Shown one piece after another: positions 19,882 to 31,700 of a stretch of 64,000 bases of DNA (its first letter is position 1; every line of letters starts with the position of its first letter). The stretch comes from Lottia gigantea (taxonomy: Eukaryota > Mollusca > Gastropoda > Lottiidae). A model generated the notes under the pieces. It searched no databases. It was not told where the DNA came from and was given only the letters and a program-made list of their open reading frames with translations. Made by a program: the position numbers and the translations under genes. The DNA is taken from positions 4,181,282-4,245,281 of the forward strand of contig NW_008707425.1 of NCBI RefSeq assembly GCF_000327385.1, given 5' to 3'.

Positions 19882-22051
19882 GTAAGTATTAATGTTTTAA
19901 TTAACATATTATGTTGCCATGGTGATAATATTTATCTATTTATTAAACCACAGATTAATTAGAGCTAATTTTCACCACTATCTGTTTACTATCCTTTCCA
20001 GGTGTACAATCTTTTTCTTACATGGAAATTAACACACGTCTGCTCGTTTAAAATCACTACGCCTTGACTTAATAAATCAAATTTTATTTCAACTAAGCTT
20101 TGAAATGACATATAAATGTATTTTTTTGTTGTCTGTATTTATAATAAGTTTAGAAAATTCCATATGTATGTGTAAATTTGAAACAGCTAAATCATAGAAT
20201 ATTCCAAGATGGAGGTGCTCATGAAGAGAAAGTCAAATTGAGTGTTCCAGATGTTGTTTTAAAAGACAAACAGGTTGAAGGTTTTATACTGGGATGAAAA
20301 TAGTTGACGAACCTACTCTGTTTTGCTTTGTTTACATCGGAACGTCACATGTTTAATTTAAAATAGTTCAGTTTAAATCACACCTTTAACATTGAGGTGA
20401 ACGTTTATGTTCTGGTTCCGGTGACCAAGTCAGGCACCAAGTTTTGTAGAAGAGTCTTTAATATACACAGCATATAGCAAAGACAGCTTTGGTTTATTGC
20501 CCTGTCCAAACAATGTAAGGTCTTTTTCATGTTAGCTGCTCATGGGTGACGATGGATTGATAGATAATAACATTTTATTTCAACCAATGTTAGCGTTGAA
20601 CCTTGGACATCTAAGATTAGCAAGCAATTCTACCTCACTGAGGCACTGCCATCCCTCCAGCAATGATAAAATTGGTTTAAATCACGATACAAGGCATTAA
20701 TTTTATATATATTTATAGACACATAAGTAATAAGTTTAGAAGGTTGCCACGGAGATGCCTAGTAATATATCTACTTATAATAGTATCTGGCCGATAATGA
20801 AGGAAGCTTGTGGTAAATGTCATTCGATAAGTCAATCAAGATAAATCTATATTTAACATAATATAACAAACTTAGTGAGGATCCTGTCATGATGTGTTCT
20901 GAACATATCTTTTATACAGTCAGTTGCTCTCTATTACGGTGCAGGATTTGACTTCGAACTCAAAATACAAAATAGCTAAAAGAATTGTCCCAAATCTGCA
21001 ACTATTTTAAAACATCGTTAGCTATTTTTAAAAGAATTGACGCATTTCAACATATTTTGAGCTAGAAATAGCTGAACATATGAGTTTTGCAGATTTTTGT
21101 ATAGAAATTGAAAAAATCCTGCATCTTTATCTTGCATTGTCTGTCCACAATATTTACAGAATTGCATTTCATATAATATTTTTGTATGAATTAAAATATA
21201 CCTTGAAATAGTACTGACAGTCTTTGATTGTATTTCAGTCGGTGAAAATGCCAACAAAAGAAATGTGGATCATACTAAATCCCGCTATAAAGCAATTCCG
21301 TTCATGGTCTAGACCAGGTCATGAACATATGCCCATTTACATTACAGTAAATTCAAGTGGTCTGAGAACGAGTCTTCAGTTGTAGTGTAAATGAAAGCGT
21401 TCTGCAAGGTTATCTGTGGAACTCTTCTTGAAGAAGTTAAAATTAACCCCTGTATTCACCCTGATGTAGTCACAGACATCTAGATGTAATCAACAATTGT
21501 ACGAAATTCTGCAAGAAAAGGGGAAGGTCACTTATAAGTAAAGCATTCTCGGAACACCAATGCATCGAGTCCATGCTGAGAACGTTTGCCTGTTTACAAG
21601 CGGATCAAACTTCATCCGTTCCATTCTGAGAAGTTCTAAGTTTTTTAAGTAAAAAGGGTTTTAGTGTGTTCTTTTCAACTGTAAAATTTGAAAATAATGA
21701 TTTTACCTGAAGACATGCTACTAAAACAAACATGAACATTTTACTGGGCAATGATTTTCTCTAATAGTTATTTATTTTGCTAGTATATACTTGAAATTGT
21801 AACATTAAACAAAAAATTTTTCTGTCGTTCCGGCATTAACTTTATTCTTATTAAAAAAAATCTTCTTATAGTGGAAATGCCATATTTCTGCAATGTCTGC
21901 AATGCTGATAGTGATCAATGTATTAATTTAGATTGATTGTGTGGGATAAATAGGTTATTGCATCAAGTTCTAAAGATTTTATCGGATACGGGGGAGAAAA
22001 TTGGATTTTCATTATTTTTGGCTGCACCCACAAGATCATGTATCTTAATGA
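19882..22051. other. No gene recognised; one SINE-1 trace
   Basis: TTTGGTTTATTGCCCTGTCC at about 20490-20510 is an inverted SINE-1 relic. A minus-strand stretch at about 21200-21280 ends in a donor-like TTTCAAG|GTATAT without a clear acceptor. Nothing else stands out. Confidence 0.35.
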
Positions 22052-22250
22052 TATCTCTCATTCCTTTAAAAATGGTAATTTTTTTGGGCGAATGGTATCA
22101 CAATTTTTCTCACTAACTTGACTGAAATTGTTAGTAACTTTCTATGAGAGAGTGGACATTTACCACTCTTATCAACTACATAACCAAATATCACAGTTAT
22201 AAAGTTATAAATTAATATATATTGAAACTTTGAAGATAAAATTAAATTTT
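22052..22250 (-). repeat. Dispersed repeat, inverted partner of 26255-26452
   Basis: CTCATTCCTTTAAAAATGG, GAAATTGTTAGTAACTTTCT and ATATCACAGTTATAAAGTTA match the complement of the second copy over about 200 bp with many substitutions. The family is unknown; a decayed transposon is likely. Confidence 0.65.
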
Positions 22251-22392
22251 CAAACATATGATAAGCAAATTCAACCAAGAATACTTAAGTTCTTTTACCT
22301 AGGACATTGTGAAATCAACAATTTCTTGTGTAACTTCTGCATTTATCCATATGTTAAATATCAATAAAGTGATCAGATTACAGTATTTGATT

Positions 22393-22730
22393 TTAAAGGG
22401 ACAGGTGCGGTTGATTTTAATGTTGAATACATATAAATAGTCTTCAGAAGTATTAGAAATGTACGGAAATCACATAATTCCTTTTCATATACTTCAAACT
22501 AGGAATTTTACTCACTATTTCTATATATGTCTTTTCTATATATCACAGAGTATCTTAAATTGACAAGTCGTCATTTTAACATTCAATCGCAGATAATTCT
22601 GGACACATCTGGATTTGAAGGCTCAAATTTCGACGGTGAGCTGTTAACACTATAACTGATTGATTAAAATATTCCTGCTTCTGAGACTAACGTATGTTTG
22701 GTGAAAAAAATGGCCTACCTGTCCCTTTAA
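22393..22730 (+). mobile_element. MITE-A, complete copy
   Basis: It runs TTAAAGGGACAGGTGCGG to GGCCTACCTGTCCCTTTAA, 338 bp, with perfect TTAA edges and about 16 bp of near-perfect inverted terminus. Confidence 0.9.
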
Positions 22731-22921
22731 TTAAAGTTAATATGGCACTAAGTTGACAACAACAAAAATCAGCCAATAAAAATTGTGTTTTGATATTTAG
22801 ACCCTTTCCCACGGGATTAGCAGTTTAAAATATCATAAAAACTCTCTGATGTGTTTTTTCCTACATTAAATTGGACAACTGAAAGTGAAATGTTATGACG
22901 AAGTAAAAAAACGATACTTAC

Positions 22922-23017
22922 TTCATTATATGCTCAATGAGCTTTGTAATCCATTTAGGTTCATCCAGAAAATATGTCATAGATAGTGAGTAAATACAAT
23001 GAAGGTTTTTAAAGAAC
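22922..23017 (-). CDS. Candidate internal exon
   Basis: On the minus strand ATAACAGCAG is followed by 96 bp open in one frame, ending ATGAA|GTAAGT, a strong donor. The translation contains FKNLHCIYSLSM and FLDEPKWITKLIEHIMK, an amphipathic, protein-like stretch. The phase is one base in and two bases out, so it could follow the exon at 45993-46212, which ends with two bases. The acceptor lacks a good pyrimidine tract. Family unknown; length is short enough for chance. Confidence 0.35.
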
Positions 23018-23874
23018 CTGCTGTTATATGTCAATGACTATAATCCATATTTCCTTGTGATATCGTTATATTATTGAATTAAAATCTATTAGTTATACCA
23101 CATACGCATTAACAACTTCTCTTTCTCTTGGTGTCTTTTTGAAATTAGATTAAGATAAAAAAAAATCTCTTTACATGTATTTAAAGAAACCTGGGTGATA
23201 TCGACTATTTGAACTGGCTTCATTCAAGCATTGGCTCAATATGGTAGAAATTGATGTATATTTTTTTGAAAGCAGTTCATATCACAAGCAAAGAGTGCAG
23301 AACATGACAATTTAGAAGATGTTAAAGATTCTAAGTCAGTAACTTCCTGTTTTATTTATTTTTATTTTCAAACTTGTTGAATATACACAAAAAGCACATC
23401 TTAGAAACTTTTCATTTTAAATGACAAATATTAAATCCTTTTTTTTAAATTAGTTGAAATCCCAAGCGAAAAGTGTTGAACAATTACACATTCACTTTTA
23501 TATGTGGTATTAATATCCAAAAGTTTATCTTGAATAATTTGTACGCAGTTTTCACACACAAATATAGAAATAAATATACTGCACCATATATTTCCTCCAG
23601 CTTAATTGTGAGATCAGAAAAAAATAATTACTACAACAACGAAGCTATATTCTTCCTCTCACATAAAAATTGATTGAAAATCTGCGTAAGAACACGTATG
23701 GTATATTTCATTCTAGCCCACTTGTCTCTTTATAAAGATAGAATGGCAGTGAATGACTGGTAATAGTAGAATACTGAGTAGTAAGGCTGGGATCAATTAT
23801 TTCTCTGCTTGTCATGTGACAGGCTATAGGATCTTTGATCAAAATGACAAATGCTTAAAGGAATTCTACATATA
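23018..23874. other. No gene recognised
   Basis: AT-rich; a 66-codon frame at 23473-23673 has no motif. Confidence 0.35.
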
Positions 23875-23996
23875 GAATGAACATGAAATTTAAGAATTTT
23901 AAACATGGCCAATAAGAGCATATATTCATCAGTAAATGAATATAATAATACTCATATAGACCATTCTTGAGAACTTAAATTTTATGTTCATTCTGA
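23875..23996 (+). mobile_element. MITE-E, internally deleted copy
   Basis: It runs AGAATGAACATGAAATTTAAG to TTAAATTTTATGTTCATTCT. Only about 60 bp of each arm remain; the two arms meet at the shared word ATTCATCAGT / ATGAAT. The fuller copy is at 24919-25217. Confidence 0.75.
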
Positions 23997-24868
23997 GACG
24001 TAGTATCACTTCAAAGGGAACTAAATGTCTTTAATTTTGTTAGAATTGAGTATGATAGAAAAAGAAGTATGATAGAAATAGAAGTATGATAGAAATAGAA
24101 GTAGGATATAAATAGAAGTATGATAGAAATAGAAGTATGATAGAAATAGAAGTATATGATAGAAATAGAAGTATGATAGAAATAGAAGTAGGATATAAAT
24201 AGAAGTAAGATAGATGATAGAAATAGAAGTATGATAGAAATAGAAGAATGGTAGAAATAGAAGTAGGATAGAAATAGAAGTATGATAGAAATAGAAGAAG
24301 GATAGAAATAGAAGTAGGATAGAAATAGAAGTAGAATAGAAGTAGGATAGAAATAGAAGAAGGATAGAAATAGAAGTAGGATAGAAATAGAAGTAGGATA
24401 GAAATAGAAGTAGGATAGAAATAGAAGAAGGATAGAAATAGAAGTAGGATAGAAATACAAATAGGATAGAAATAGAAGTAGAATAGAAGTAGGATAGAAA
24501 TAGAAGAAGGATAGAAATAGAAGTATGATAGAAATAGAAGAAGGGTAGAAATAGAAGTAGGATAGAAATAGAAGTAGAATAGAAGAAGGATAGAAATAGA
24601 AGTAGGATAGAAATAGAAGTAGGATAGAAATAGAAGTAGGATAGAAATAGAAGTAGGATAGAAATAGAAGTAGGATAGAAATAGAAGTAGGATAGAAGTA
24701 GAAGTAGGATAGAAATAGAAGTAGGATAGAAATAGAAGTAGGATAGAAATAGAAGTAGAATAGAAATAGAAGTAGGATAGAAATAGAAGTAGAATAGAAG
24801 AAGGATAGAAATAGAAGTAGGATAGAAATAGAAGTAGGATAGAAATAGAAGAAGGATAGAAATGGTAT
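23997..24868 (+). repeat. 17-bp satellite, block 1 (ends at the assembly gap)
   Basis: The unit is ATAGAAATAGAAGTAGG with AGAAGG and AGTATG variants, about 48 copies from 24048, preceded by about 50 bp of flank also present in block 2. As 17 is not a multiple of three and the unit has no stop on the minus strand, overlapping frames of about 300 codons arise (YFYFYPTSISILLLF repeats). They are artefacts and not genes. Confidence 0.95.
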
Positions 24869-24918
24869 NNNNNNNNNNNNNNNNNNNNNNNNNNNNNNNN
24901 NNNNNNNNNNNNNNNNNN
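24869..24918. other. Assembly gap, 50 N
   Basis: Fifty N bases separate the end of 17-bp block 1 from the left arm of MITE-E. The round length suggests a placeholder, so the true distance is unknown. Confidence 1.
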
Positions 24919-25217
24919 AAGAGCATATATTCATCAGTAGATAAACCTGGTGTCATAAATAATATAACAGGATCCTTTTATAAGCCGATAAATCCAAAAA
25001 AAAATTAAATTCTCCATAAATATGCAATTAACAATTGAAAAACGCTTAATATTAATATCAAGATTAAGTGTTTTTCAATAATTACTTCAGTTTTATGAAT
25101 TTTCCAATTTTTACAGATTTTACAGGGATTCTGTTGTAACTTTATGACACCAGGTTAAGTTCACTGATGAATATAATAATACTCATTCTTGAGAACTTAA
25201 ATTTTATGTTCATTCTA
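24919..25217 (+). mobile_element. MITE-E, long palindromic copy (left tip lost in gap)
   Basis: Its two arms are imperfect inverted copies of each other (CATATATTCATCAGTAGA / CACTGATGAATATAATA; AACCTGGTGTCATAAA / TTTATGACACCAGGTTAAG) and meet at a hairpin at 25035-25078 (TTGAAAAACGCTTAAT ... ATTAAGTGTTTTTCAA). The right end is CTTAAATTTTATGTTCATTCT. Confidence 0.8.
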
Positions 25218-25985
25218 AGACGTAGTATCACTTCAAAGGGAACTAAATGTCTTTAATTTTGTTAGAATTGAGTATGATAGAAAAAGAAGTATGATAGAAA
25301 TAGAAGTATGATAGAAATAGAAGTAGGATATAAATAGAAGTATGATAGAAATAGAAGTATGATAGAAATAGAAGTATATGATAGAAATAGAAGTATGATA
25401 GAAATAGAAGTAGGATATAAATAGAAGTAAGATAGATGATAGAAATAGAAGAATGGTAGAAATAGAAGTAGGATAGAAATAGAAGTAGAATAGAAGTAGG
25501 ATAGAAATAGAAGTAGGATAGAAATAGAAGTAGGATATAAATAGAAGTAAGATAGATGATAGAAATAGAAGTATGATAGAAATAGAAGTAGGATAGAAAT
25601 AGAAGTAGGATAGAAATAGAAGTATGATAGAAATAGAAGAAGGATAGAAATAGAAGTAGGATAGAAATAGAAGTAGAATAGAAGTAGGATAGAAATAGAA
25701 GAAGGATAGAAATAGAAGTAGGATAGAAATAGAAGTAGGATAGAAATACAAATAGGATAGAAATAGAAGTAGAATAGAAGTAGGATAGAAATAGAAGAAG
25801 GATAGAAATAGAAGTATGATAGAAATAGAAGAAGGGTAGAAATAGAAGTAGGATAGAAATAGAAGTATGATAGAAATAGAAGAAGGGTAGAAATAGAAGA
25901 AGGATAGAAATAGAAGTATGATAGAAATAGAAGAAGGGTAGAAATAGAAGTAGGATAGAAATAGAAGAAGGATACAAATGGTATT
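25218..25985 (+). repeat. 17-bp satellite, block 2
   Basis: The first about 200 bp are almost base-for-base the same as block 1, including the odd units TAGAAGTATATGATAG and AAGTAAGATAGATGATAG. The array then differs in unit order and number and ends AAATGGTATTATCC. The long minus-strand frames are again by-products of the period. Confidence 0.95.
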
Positions 25986-26254
25986 ATCCTTAATAATCTT
26001 GAATGTGGTATCACTGCAGGTTATGGCCCTTAGAATAGGATTAGAGAGTAAGAAACATTATGATTAAGATTCAAATCTTAAGATTCTATGAATCTACAAC
26101 CTACCATATTTGCCAGTTTTCTACTTTCAAGAATTTTTGGACATGAGCTAGTCACTGATATAGAAAATAATATATGAGCATTTTATCTAAAACTGCTACG
26201 ATACATATCACAATACAAGGGTCATGATACATGTCACAATATAAGGGGGATAAA
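25986..26254. other. No gene recognised
   Basis: Short unassigned stretch with a local duplication of ATACATATCACAATACAAGG-like words near 26200-26240. Confidence 0.35.
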
Positions 26255-26452
26255 AATTATCAATTTATCTTCAAAGTTTCTATATATATATTAATTTATA
26301 ACTTTATAACTGGGATATTTGATAATATAGTTGATAGTAGTGGTTAGTGTCCACTGTCTTATAAAAAGTTTCTAACAATTTCAGTGAAAAAGATTGTTAT
26401 ATCATAAAACAACTTATGAAAATCACCACTTTTTTAAGGAATGAGAGGTATC
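26255..26452 (+). repeat. Dispersed repeat, partner of 22052-22250
   Basis: It shares ATTAATTTATAACTTTATAA, GTGTCCACTGTCTTATA and CTAACAATTTCAGTG with the inverted copy 4 kb upstream. Family unknown. Confidence 0.65.
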
Positions 26453-27445
26453 GTCAAGTATCGATACATGACATTGCGATACATTGATTCACCGATATAT
26501 TGTGCAGGCACTATTTTCAACCTGGTGTAATTACCCCCAAGGCAGTAATTTTGAAATTTTTAGGGGGGTAATTAGGCACTTGTAGTCCTATCAACATTTT
26601 TAACAATTATAATTTTAGTCGTTTTATCTTATTTTCTTCAACATAAAAAAGATTGCAGGGAAAAAATCTAAGAGAAATTCACGAAATAGTAAGGTTTTAT
26701 AGGTTTATCAGGGGTAATATTAAAGTTTTTATCGATTAAAGATCCTGAAAGAGGTAATAGAAAGAAAAAGTTTAAAAACCCCCTGATCTAAAATAATATA
26801 CTCTAAACATGATGCTTAAAAAACTACCTATGTATAAAGCAGCAATATGGAACTCAAATCTAGGGTCACTTTGACAGAAGAATGAACAATTTATATTTTT
26901 TTTTAATGGTGGTGATAGTTGGCTGTAGGCTATATCACTGTGATGCATTGACTGCAGATGGTTCTTGATCAACTCTCATGATAATGATCTTATTGTCATA
27001 CATAGATTATTTATATTGTATTCTTGGGGCATTTTCTAGACTGTGGATAATTGTATTATAACCTCAAAGAAGGCAAATTTTTATTGGATGTGGGTGGAAA
27101 GAGAGCAGAAAATAATCAGCCATGGCCTAAGTGTAAGGGAAGAATAAACAGATATTGATTCAAACTGTGTATTGTCAAGCGCCAGTTGTTTGAAATATAG
27201 GATAAATATTCCCTTGACTCCTTTTCACAATCCTCCTATTTAATATTAATAATGAATTATCATTATAACACAGATTTCACACAAATCTGCTGAATTCTAT
27301 TTGATTTGTCGTCTGCTGGTAAATTGTTGTATGACTTGTAATTTATCTAATGACTCAAGAGAAATCTCTACTGTTATTTCCTATTAGTATTCCCAATGAT
27401 ATAATGTATAATTAAAGGCAAAAAAATCTACTTAACCTTTACCAG
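26453..27445. other. No gene recognised
   Basis: A 66-codon minus frame at 26772-26972 has no motif. A C/G-run repeat trace (TTACCCCCAAGG) occurs near 26530-26575. Confidence 0.35.
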
Positions 27446-27649
27446 GTACAAAATGATTATTCTGATGATGATTTAATTATAGTTCAAAAGGGGGAGTTAT
27501 CAACAGATTCAAAATTTTGTCTTCTTTTGTACACATATCTATTACTTTTGTTATTACTGTCAATTTTGGTGTTTGCTTTTCTGTCTTATTTGATGGTAAT
27601 CCTTTTAAAAAATTTACATATTTACCCTCTATTCCAATCATCACAGCAT
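27446..27649 (+). CDS. Candidate exon encoding a transmembrane segment
   Basis: After CTTAACCTTTACCAG a frame stays open for 68 codons to CAGCAT|GTAAGA, a good donor, phase 0 at both ends. It reads VQNDYSDDDLIIVQKGELS, then a run of about 30 hydrophobic residues (LLLYTYLLLLLLLSILVFAF begins it), then LLKNLHIYPLFQ. An acidic segment before one membrane helix would fit a membrane protein. However, T-rich DNA readily yields Leu/Phe runs, and the frame stops four codons after the donor, so chance is not excluded. Confidence 0.3.
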
Positions 27650-27689
27650 GTAAGATAAAATGAGATCAGATATTTTATTGTATCTATGT

Positions 27690-28078
27690 ACCATAGAGGA
27701 CAACATACAATATACATACATTATACATACATCATACATACAATAAACATACATACATCATACATACAATAAACATACGTCATACATACAATAAACATAC
27801 ATCATTCATACACTAAACATACATCATACATACATTATACATACATCATACATACACTAAACATACATCATACATACAATAAACATACATCATTCATATA
27901 TTCATCATTCATACATCATTCATACATCATTCATACATCATACATACATTATACATACATCATTCATACATACATTATACATACATCATACATACATCAT
28001 ACAATACATCATACATACATCATACAATACATCATACATACAATAAACATACATCATACATACAATAAACATATAGTA
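27690..28078 (+). repeat. CATA-type simple repeat
   Basis: It is an irregular mix of ACATACATCATACATACAAT and AATAAACATACATCAT words, about 390 bp. No coding. Confidence 0.95.
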
Positions 28079-29065
28079 ATGATACAGTATGAAAATAACG
28101 ATATCATGATAATGATTGGTAATAATTTCATTAAAAGGTAAAATCTCATTGCTGTTGCTTTTCATTTACTTGAAAAGCAGTCAAACTGTATCAACGAGAT
28201 ATTGACAACTTAATTATTAATTGATATTGACAATAACATACCTCAATAGATTATATTCACATGTTATATTTTACTACTGTTTTTCAGAGCTCAGTGGCTT
28301 TAACAAGAAATGTACATACAGCATGTTGAGTTCTATCCATTCATCAGAAATCTAAATTGCTTATAAGAGTGAAAGCTAATGTGAATTCAAGTCAAGAGAG
28401 GAATCATAGGATCTGTATTGGGGGGAAACGTACATTGCAATAAATTTGAAATGATAAAATTGAGCTTATTTCTGTTGACTGTCATGCCATAGTAACCTCC
28501 ATCAATGTGTAGCAGAGACCAGATGGTGCAGAGGGAATAAATAGGCTATATAAATATTAAGAAAAAGGAAATCGAATTTATAGAGACTTACAATAAATAT
28601 CAGGTGGTCCATAAAAAAAAACGATATCACTTTTCAATTCAGAATTTTTCATAAACTATGCTATCAAAGCTATGCCCCAAATAATATGACTTCAAATTTA
28701 CATGGATATAAGACATCTGGTCACCAAATAACAGTTTTATAAGTAGAACCAATTTAAAATACCAGCCTTTTTATACGCCCACATGCAAATGCCAAAAGTA
28801 AATACTATAATTTCTCCTCTTTTATTGAACTAATGCCAGAAGAGGACGATACTTGCACCAAAAAAAAACCTTACAATTTTGTTCATGAAAATATTGCCTT
28901 TTGAAATTGGGAGTATTTCATACAAAAGATGAATGGCCACCCCATACTCTTGATTAATGGTTAACAATGTGTTTTCTCGAGCTGACAAAATTAACAATGG
29001 AAATAGGCTGGAGGAAATTAAGCATAGAATTAGAGAGAAATGGAACAAAATATCACTCAAACAAG
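28079..29065. other. No gene recognised
   Basis: TTTATACGCCCACATG at about 28769-28786 matches the complement of the end of the dispersed repeat at 47190-47530, so it is a likely solo terminus. The rest is unassigned. Confidence 0.35.
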
Positions 29066-30174
29066 CTGAAAAGGCAATATCTTGACAAGGAAAAAGGAAA
29101 TTCAGACGATTTTGCAATATCTTGTCAAGGAAAAAGGGAAATTCAGACGATTTTGCAATATCTTGTCAAGGAAAAAGGGAAATTCAGACGATTTTGCAAT
29201 ATCTTGTCATGGAAAAAGGGAAATTCAGACGATTTTTCAATATCTTGTCAAGGAAAAAAGAAATTCAGATGATTTTGCAATATCTTGTCAAGGAAAAAGT
29301 GAAATTCAGATGATTTTGAAATATCTTGTCAAGGAGAAAGTGAAATTCAGTAGATTTTGAAATATCTTGTCAAGGAGGAAGTGAAATTCAGTTGATATTG
29401 AAATATCTTGTCAAGGAGAAAGTGAAATTCAGTAGATTTTGAAATATCTTGTCAAGGAGAAAGTGAAATTCAGTAGATTTTGAAATATCTTGTCAAGGAG
29501 AAAGTGAAATTCAGTAGATTTTGAAATATCTTGTCAAGGAGAAAGTGAAATTCAGTTGATATTGAGATATCTTGTCAAGGAGGAAGTGAAATTCAGTTAA
29601 TATTGAAATATCTTGTCAAGGAGGAAGTGAAATTCAGATGATTTTGAAATATCTTGTCAAGGAGAAAGTGAAATTCAGATGATTTTGAAATATCTTGTCA
29701 AGGAGGAAGTGAAATTCAGTTGATATTGAAATATCTTGTCAAGGTGAAAGTGAAATTCAGTAGATTTTGAAATATCTTGTCAAGGAGAAAGTGAAATTCA
29801 GTAGATTTTGAAATATCTTGTCAAGGAGAAAGTGAAATTCAGTACATTTTGAAATATCTTGTCAAGGAGAAAGTGAAATTCAGATGATTTTGAAATATCT
29901 TGTCAAGGAGGAAGTGAAATTCAGTTGATATTGAAATATCTTGTCAAGGAGAAAGTGAAATTCAGATGATTTTGAAATATCTTGTCAAGGAGAAAGTGAA
30001 ATTCAGATGATTTTGAAATATCTTGTCAAGGAGAAAGTGAAATTCAGATGATTTTGCAATATCTTGTCAAGGAGAAAGTGAAATTCAGATGATTTTGCAA
30101 TATCTTGTCAAGGAGGAAGTGAAATTCAGATGATTTTGCAATATCTTGTCAAGGAGAAAGTGAAATTCTGACAA
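29066..30174 (+). repeat. 41-bp satellite, about 27 copies
   Basis: The unit is GATTTTGAAATATCTTGTCA followed by AGGAGAAAGTGAAATTCAGAT. The first six copies use GCAATATC and AAAAAGG, the later ones GAAATATC and GAGAAAGT, and the last four return to GCAATATC. TGATATTGAAATATC and TAGATTTTGAAATATC variants alternate in the middle. Overlapping 60-100 codon frames at the left edge are by-products. Confidence 0.95.
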
Positions 30175-30890
30175 TTTCTGGGTAGGAGGGGGCAAATGCC
30201 TTCCTCAGAAATATAATATAGTTTGTTTCCCCAATTTAGGAGAAATTTCAAAATTATATGTTTATTTTTTTCAGTAATTGGGATTAAAGTTTCGTGCCAG
30301 ATTGAAATTAATAATATGATATAGTTCTATATAGCACCTGCAGATTACTAGACAATGTTTTTTGATGTCAGTAATGGCTGTAATTTTAAATCTGTTATCT
30401 GAAAACTAGTTAGGTTTCTTCATAAATCCTGATTTTTCAGAAATTTCTAAATGCCAGAATATTATTTATTCGCAAGAAGATTCATTGATTTATATCTTCG
30501 CTCTTAAAGTCAGTTTATTAAAGTTGTGTTATCTGTTGATTTACATGTTGCATAAAATGTAATTTACAATTCTACAAGTGGTAATATGTGCCAATTTACT
30601 TTTGATATCTTGTGATATAATTACATCCTAGCTGTAATACACTAATGATGAGTTAAACAATATTTATGTGACAGAGTTTATATTATGCAGACAATAAAGA
30701 TTGATACAGTTTATTCAGTACACAATAGTTATACCACAAGTTTACACAGCAATGCTGAAAAAGTGCTTAAGTGAGGCTTGCTTCTTATCCAGTCTGCAGT
30801 CAAGCATGTGACTTACAGTCAGAACCAGTTTGGACCAAGTGTGCAATACAAACTATGGTATATCAAGTATATCAAACAATATAATACCAA
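30175..30890. other. No gene recognised
   Basis: On the minus strand, GATATACCATAG followed by 36 open bases ends in CTGACT|GTAAGT (about 30753-30790). A 12-codon exon cannot be judged by eye. Confidence 0.3.
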
Positions 30891-31170
30891 GGTCTTTTCA
30901 TGACTCTGTCTTTGCTTGACTCTGTCTTTTGAAGACTCTGTCTTTGCTTGACTCTGTCTTTGCTTGACTCTGTCTTTTGAAGACTCTGTCTTTGCTTGAC
31001 TCTGTCTTTACATGATTCGGTCTTTGTTTGACTCTGTTGTTTCGTGACTGTCTTTGTTTGACCCTGTCTTTTCGTGACTGTCTGTCTTTTTATGATTCTG
31101 TCTTTACATGACACTGTCTTTGCTTGACTCTGTCTTTACTAGACTCTCTGTCTTTTCATGATTCCGTCTT
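30891..31170 (+). repeat. ~16-bp repeat GACTCTGTCTTTGCTT
   Basis: About 17 diverged units vary between GACTCTGTCTTTTGAA, GACTCTGTCTTTGCTT and GATTCGGTCTTTG. The 80-codon minus frame (QTKTVTKQQSQTKTESCKDR pattern) is a product of the repeat. Confidence 0.9.
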
Positions 31171-31229
31171 TTCATTTGTCAAATAAAGCAAATATGTAAT
31201 TTTGAGATGTTTCGATAACATAAGAAAAA

Positions 31230-31700
31230 GGCTCCTAAATTTTCTATGAAAATGTTTGAACTAATCTGACAAAGAACTAAAATTGGTAGAAATGCTTCTA
31301 GGCTGTAGTCTTTGAAAAAAAGTATTCCAATAAAAACAGAAATGTTCTGCTATTTTCAGAAATGCCTAAGTTAATATTCGAGATTTTCCTGTGGACAAGT
31401 AATATTTATAACTCAGAGTTAACTGATTTGAAAATGTCTTGAATAGAACTAAAAATGATAGAAATGCTTCTAGGCTCTGGTCTTTGAAAAAAAGTATGCC
31501 AATTAAGTTAGAATTGAGACGCCACTGTCATATGGAATCACATTAAAAATGAAGGTCGAAATAACTCACATCCATACTTAGTGTCTTGTAAATATGTATC
31601 GAAGCACCAGAAAGAGTATGTCTGTTATTGAATATGATTTAATTTCACGTAAAAACAGAAATTTTTCTGCTTGTTTCAGAAATTCTTGACTTAATATGTA
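31230..31700 (+). repeat. Degenerate ~200-bp tandem repeat, 2-3 copies
   Basis: AGAAATGCTTCTAGGCTGTAGTC TTTGAAAAAAAGTAT at about 31286 recurs at about 31459 with CTCTGGTC, and CAGAAATG/TTTCTGCT(A/T)GTTTTCAGAAAT at about 31340 recurs at 31655. No coding. Confidence 0.65.

Noticed and set aside
24011-24956. Minus-strand frames of about 300 codons with hydrophobic repeats
   Set aside because: They come from the stop-free 17-bp satellite in overlapping phases, include N bases, and lack any non-repeat sequence.
28967-29360. Overlapping frames at the left edge of the 41-bp array
   Set aside because: They are repeat-derived and end once the unit variant changes.
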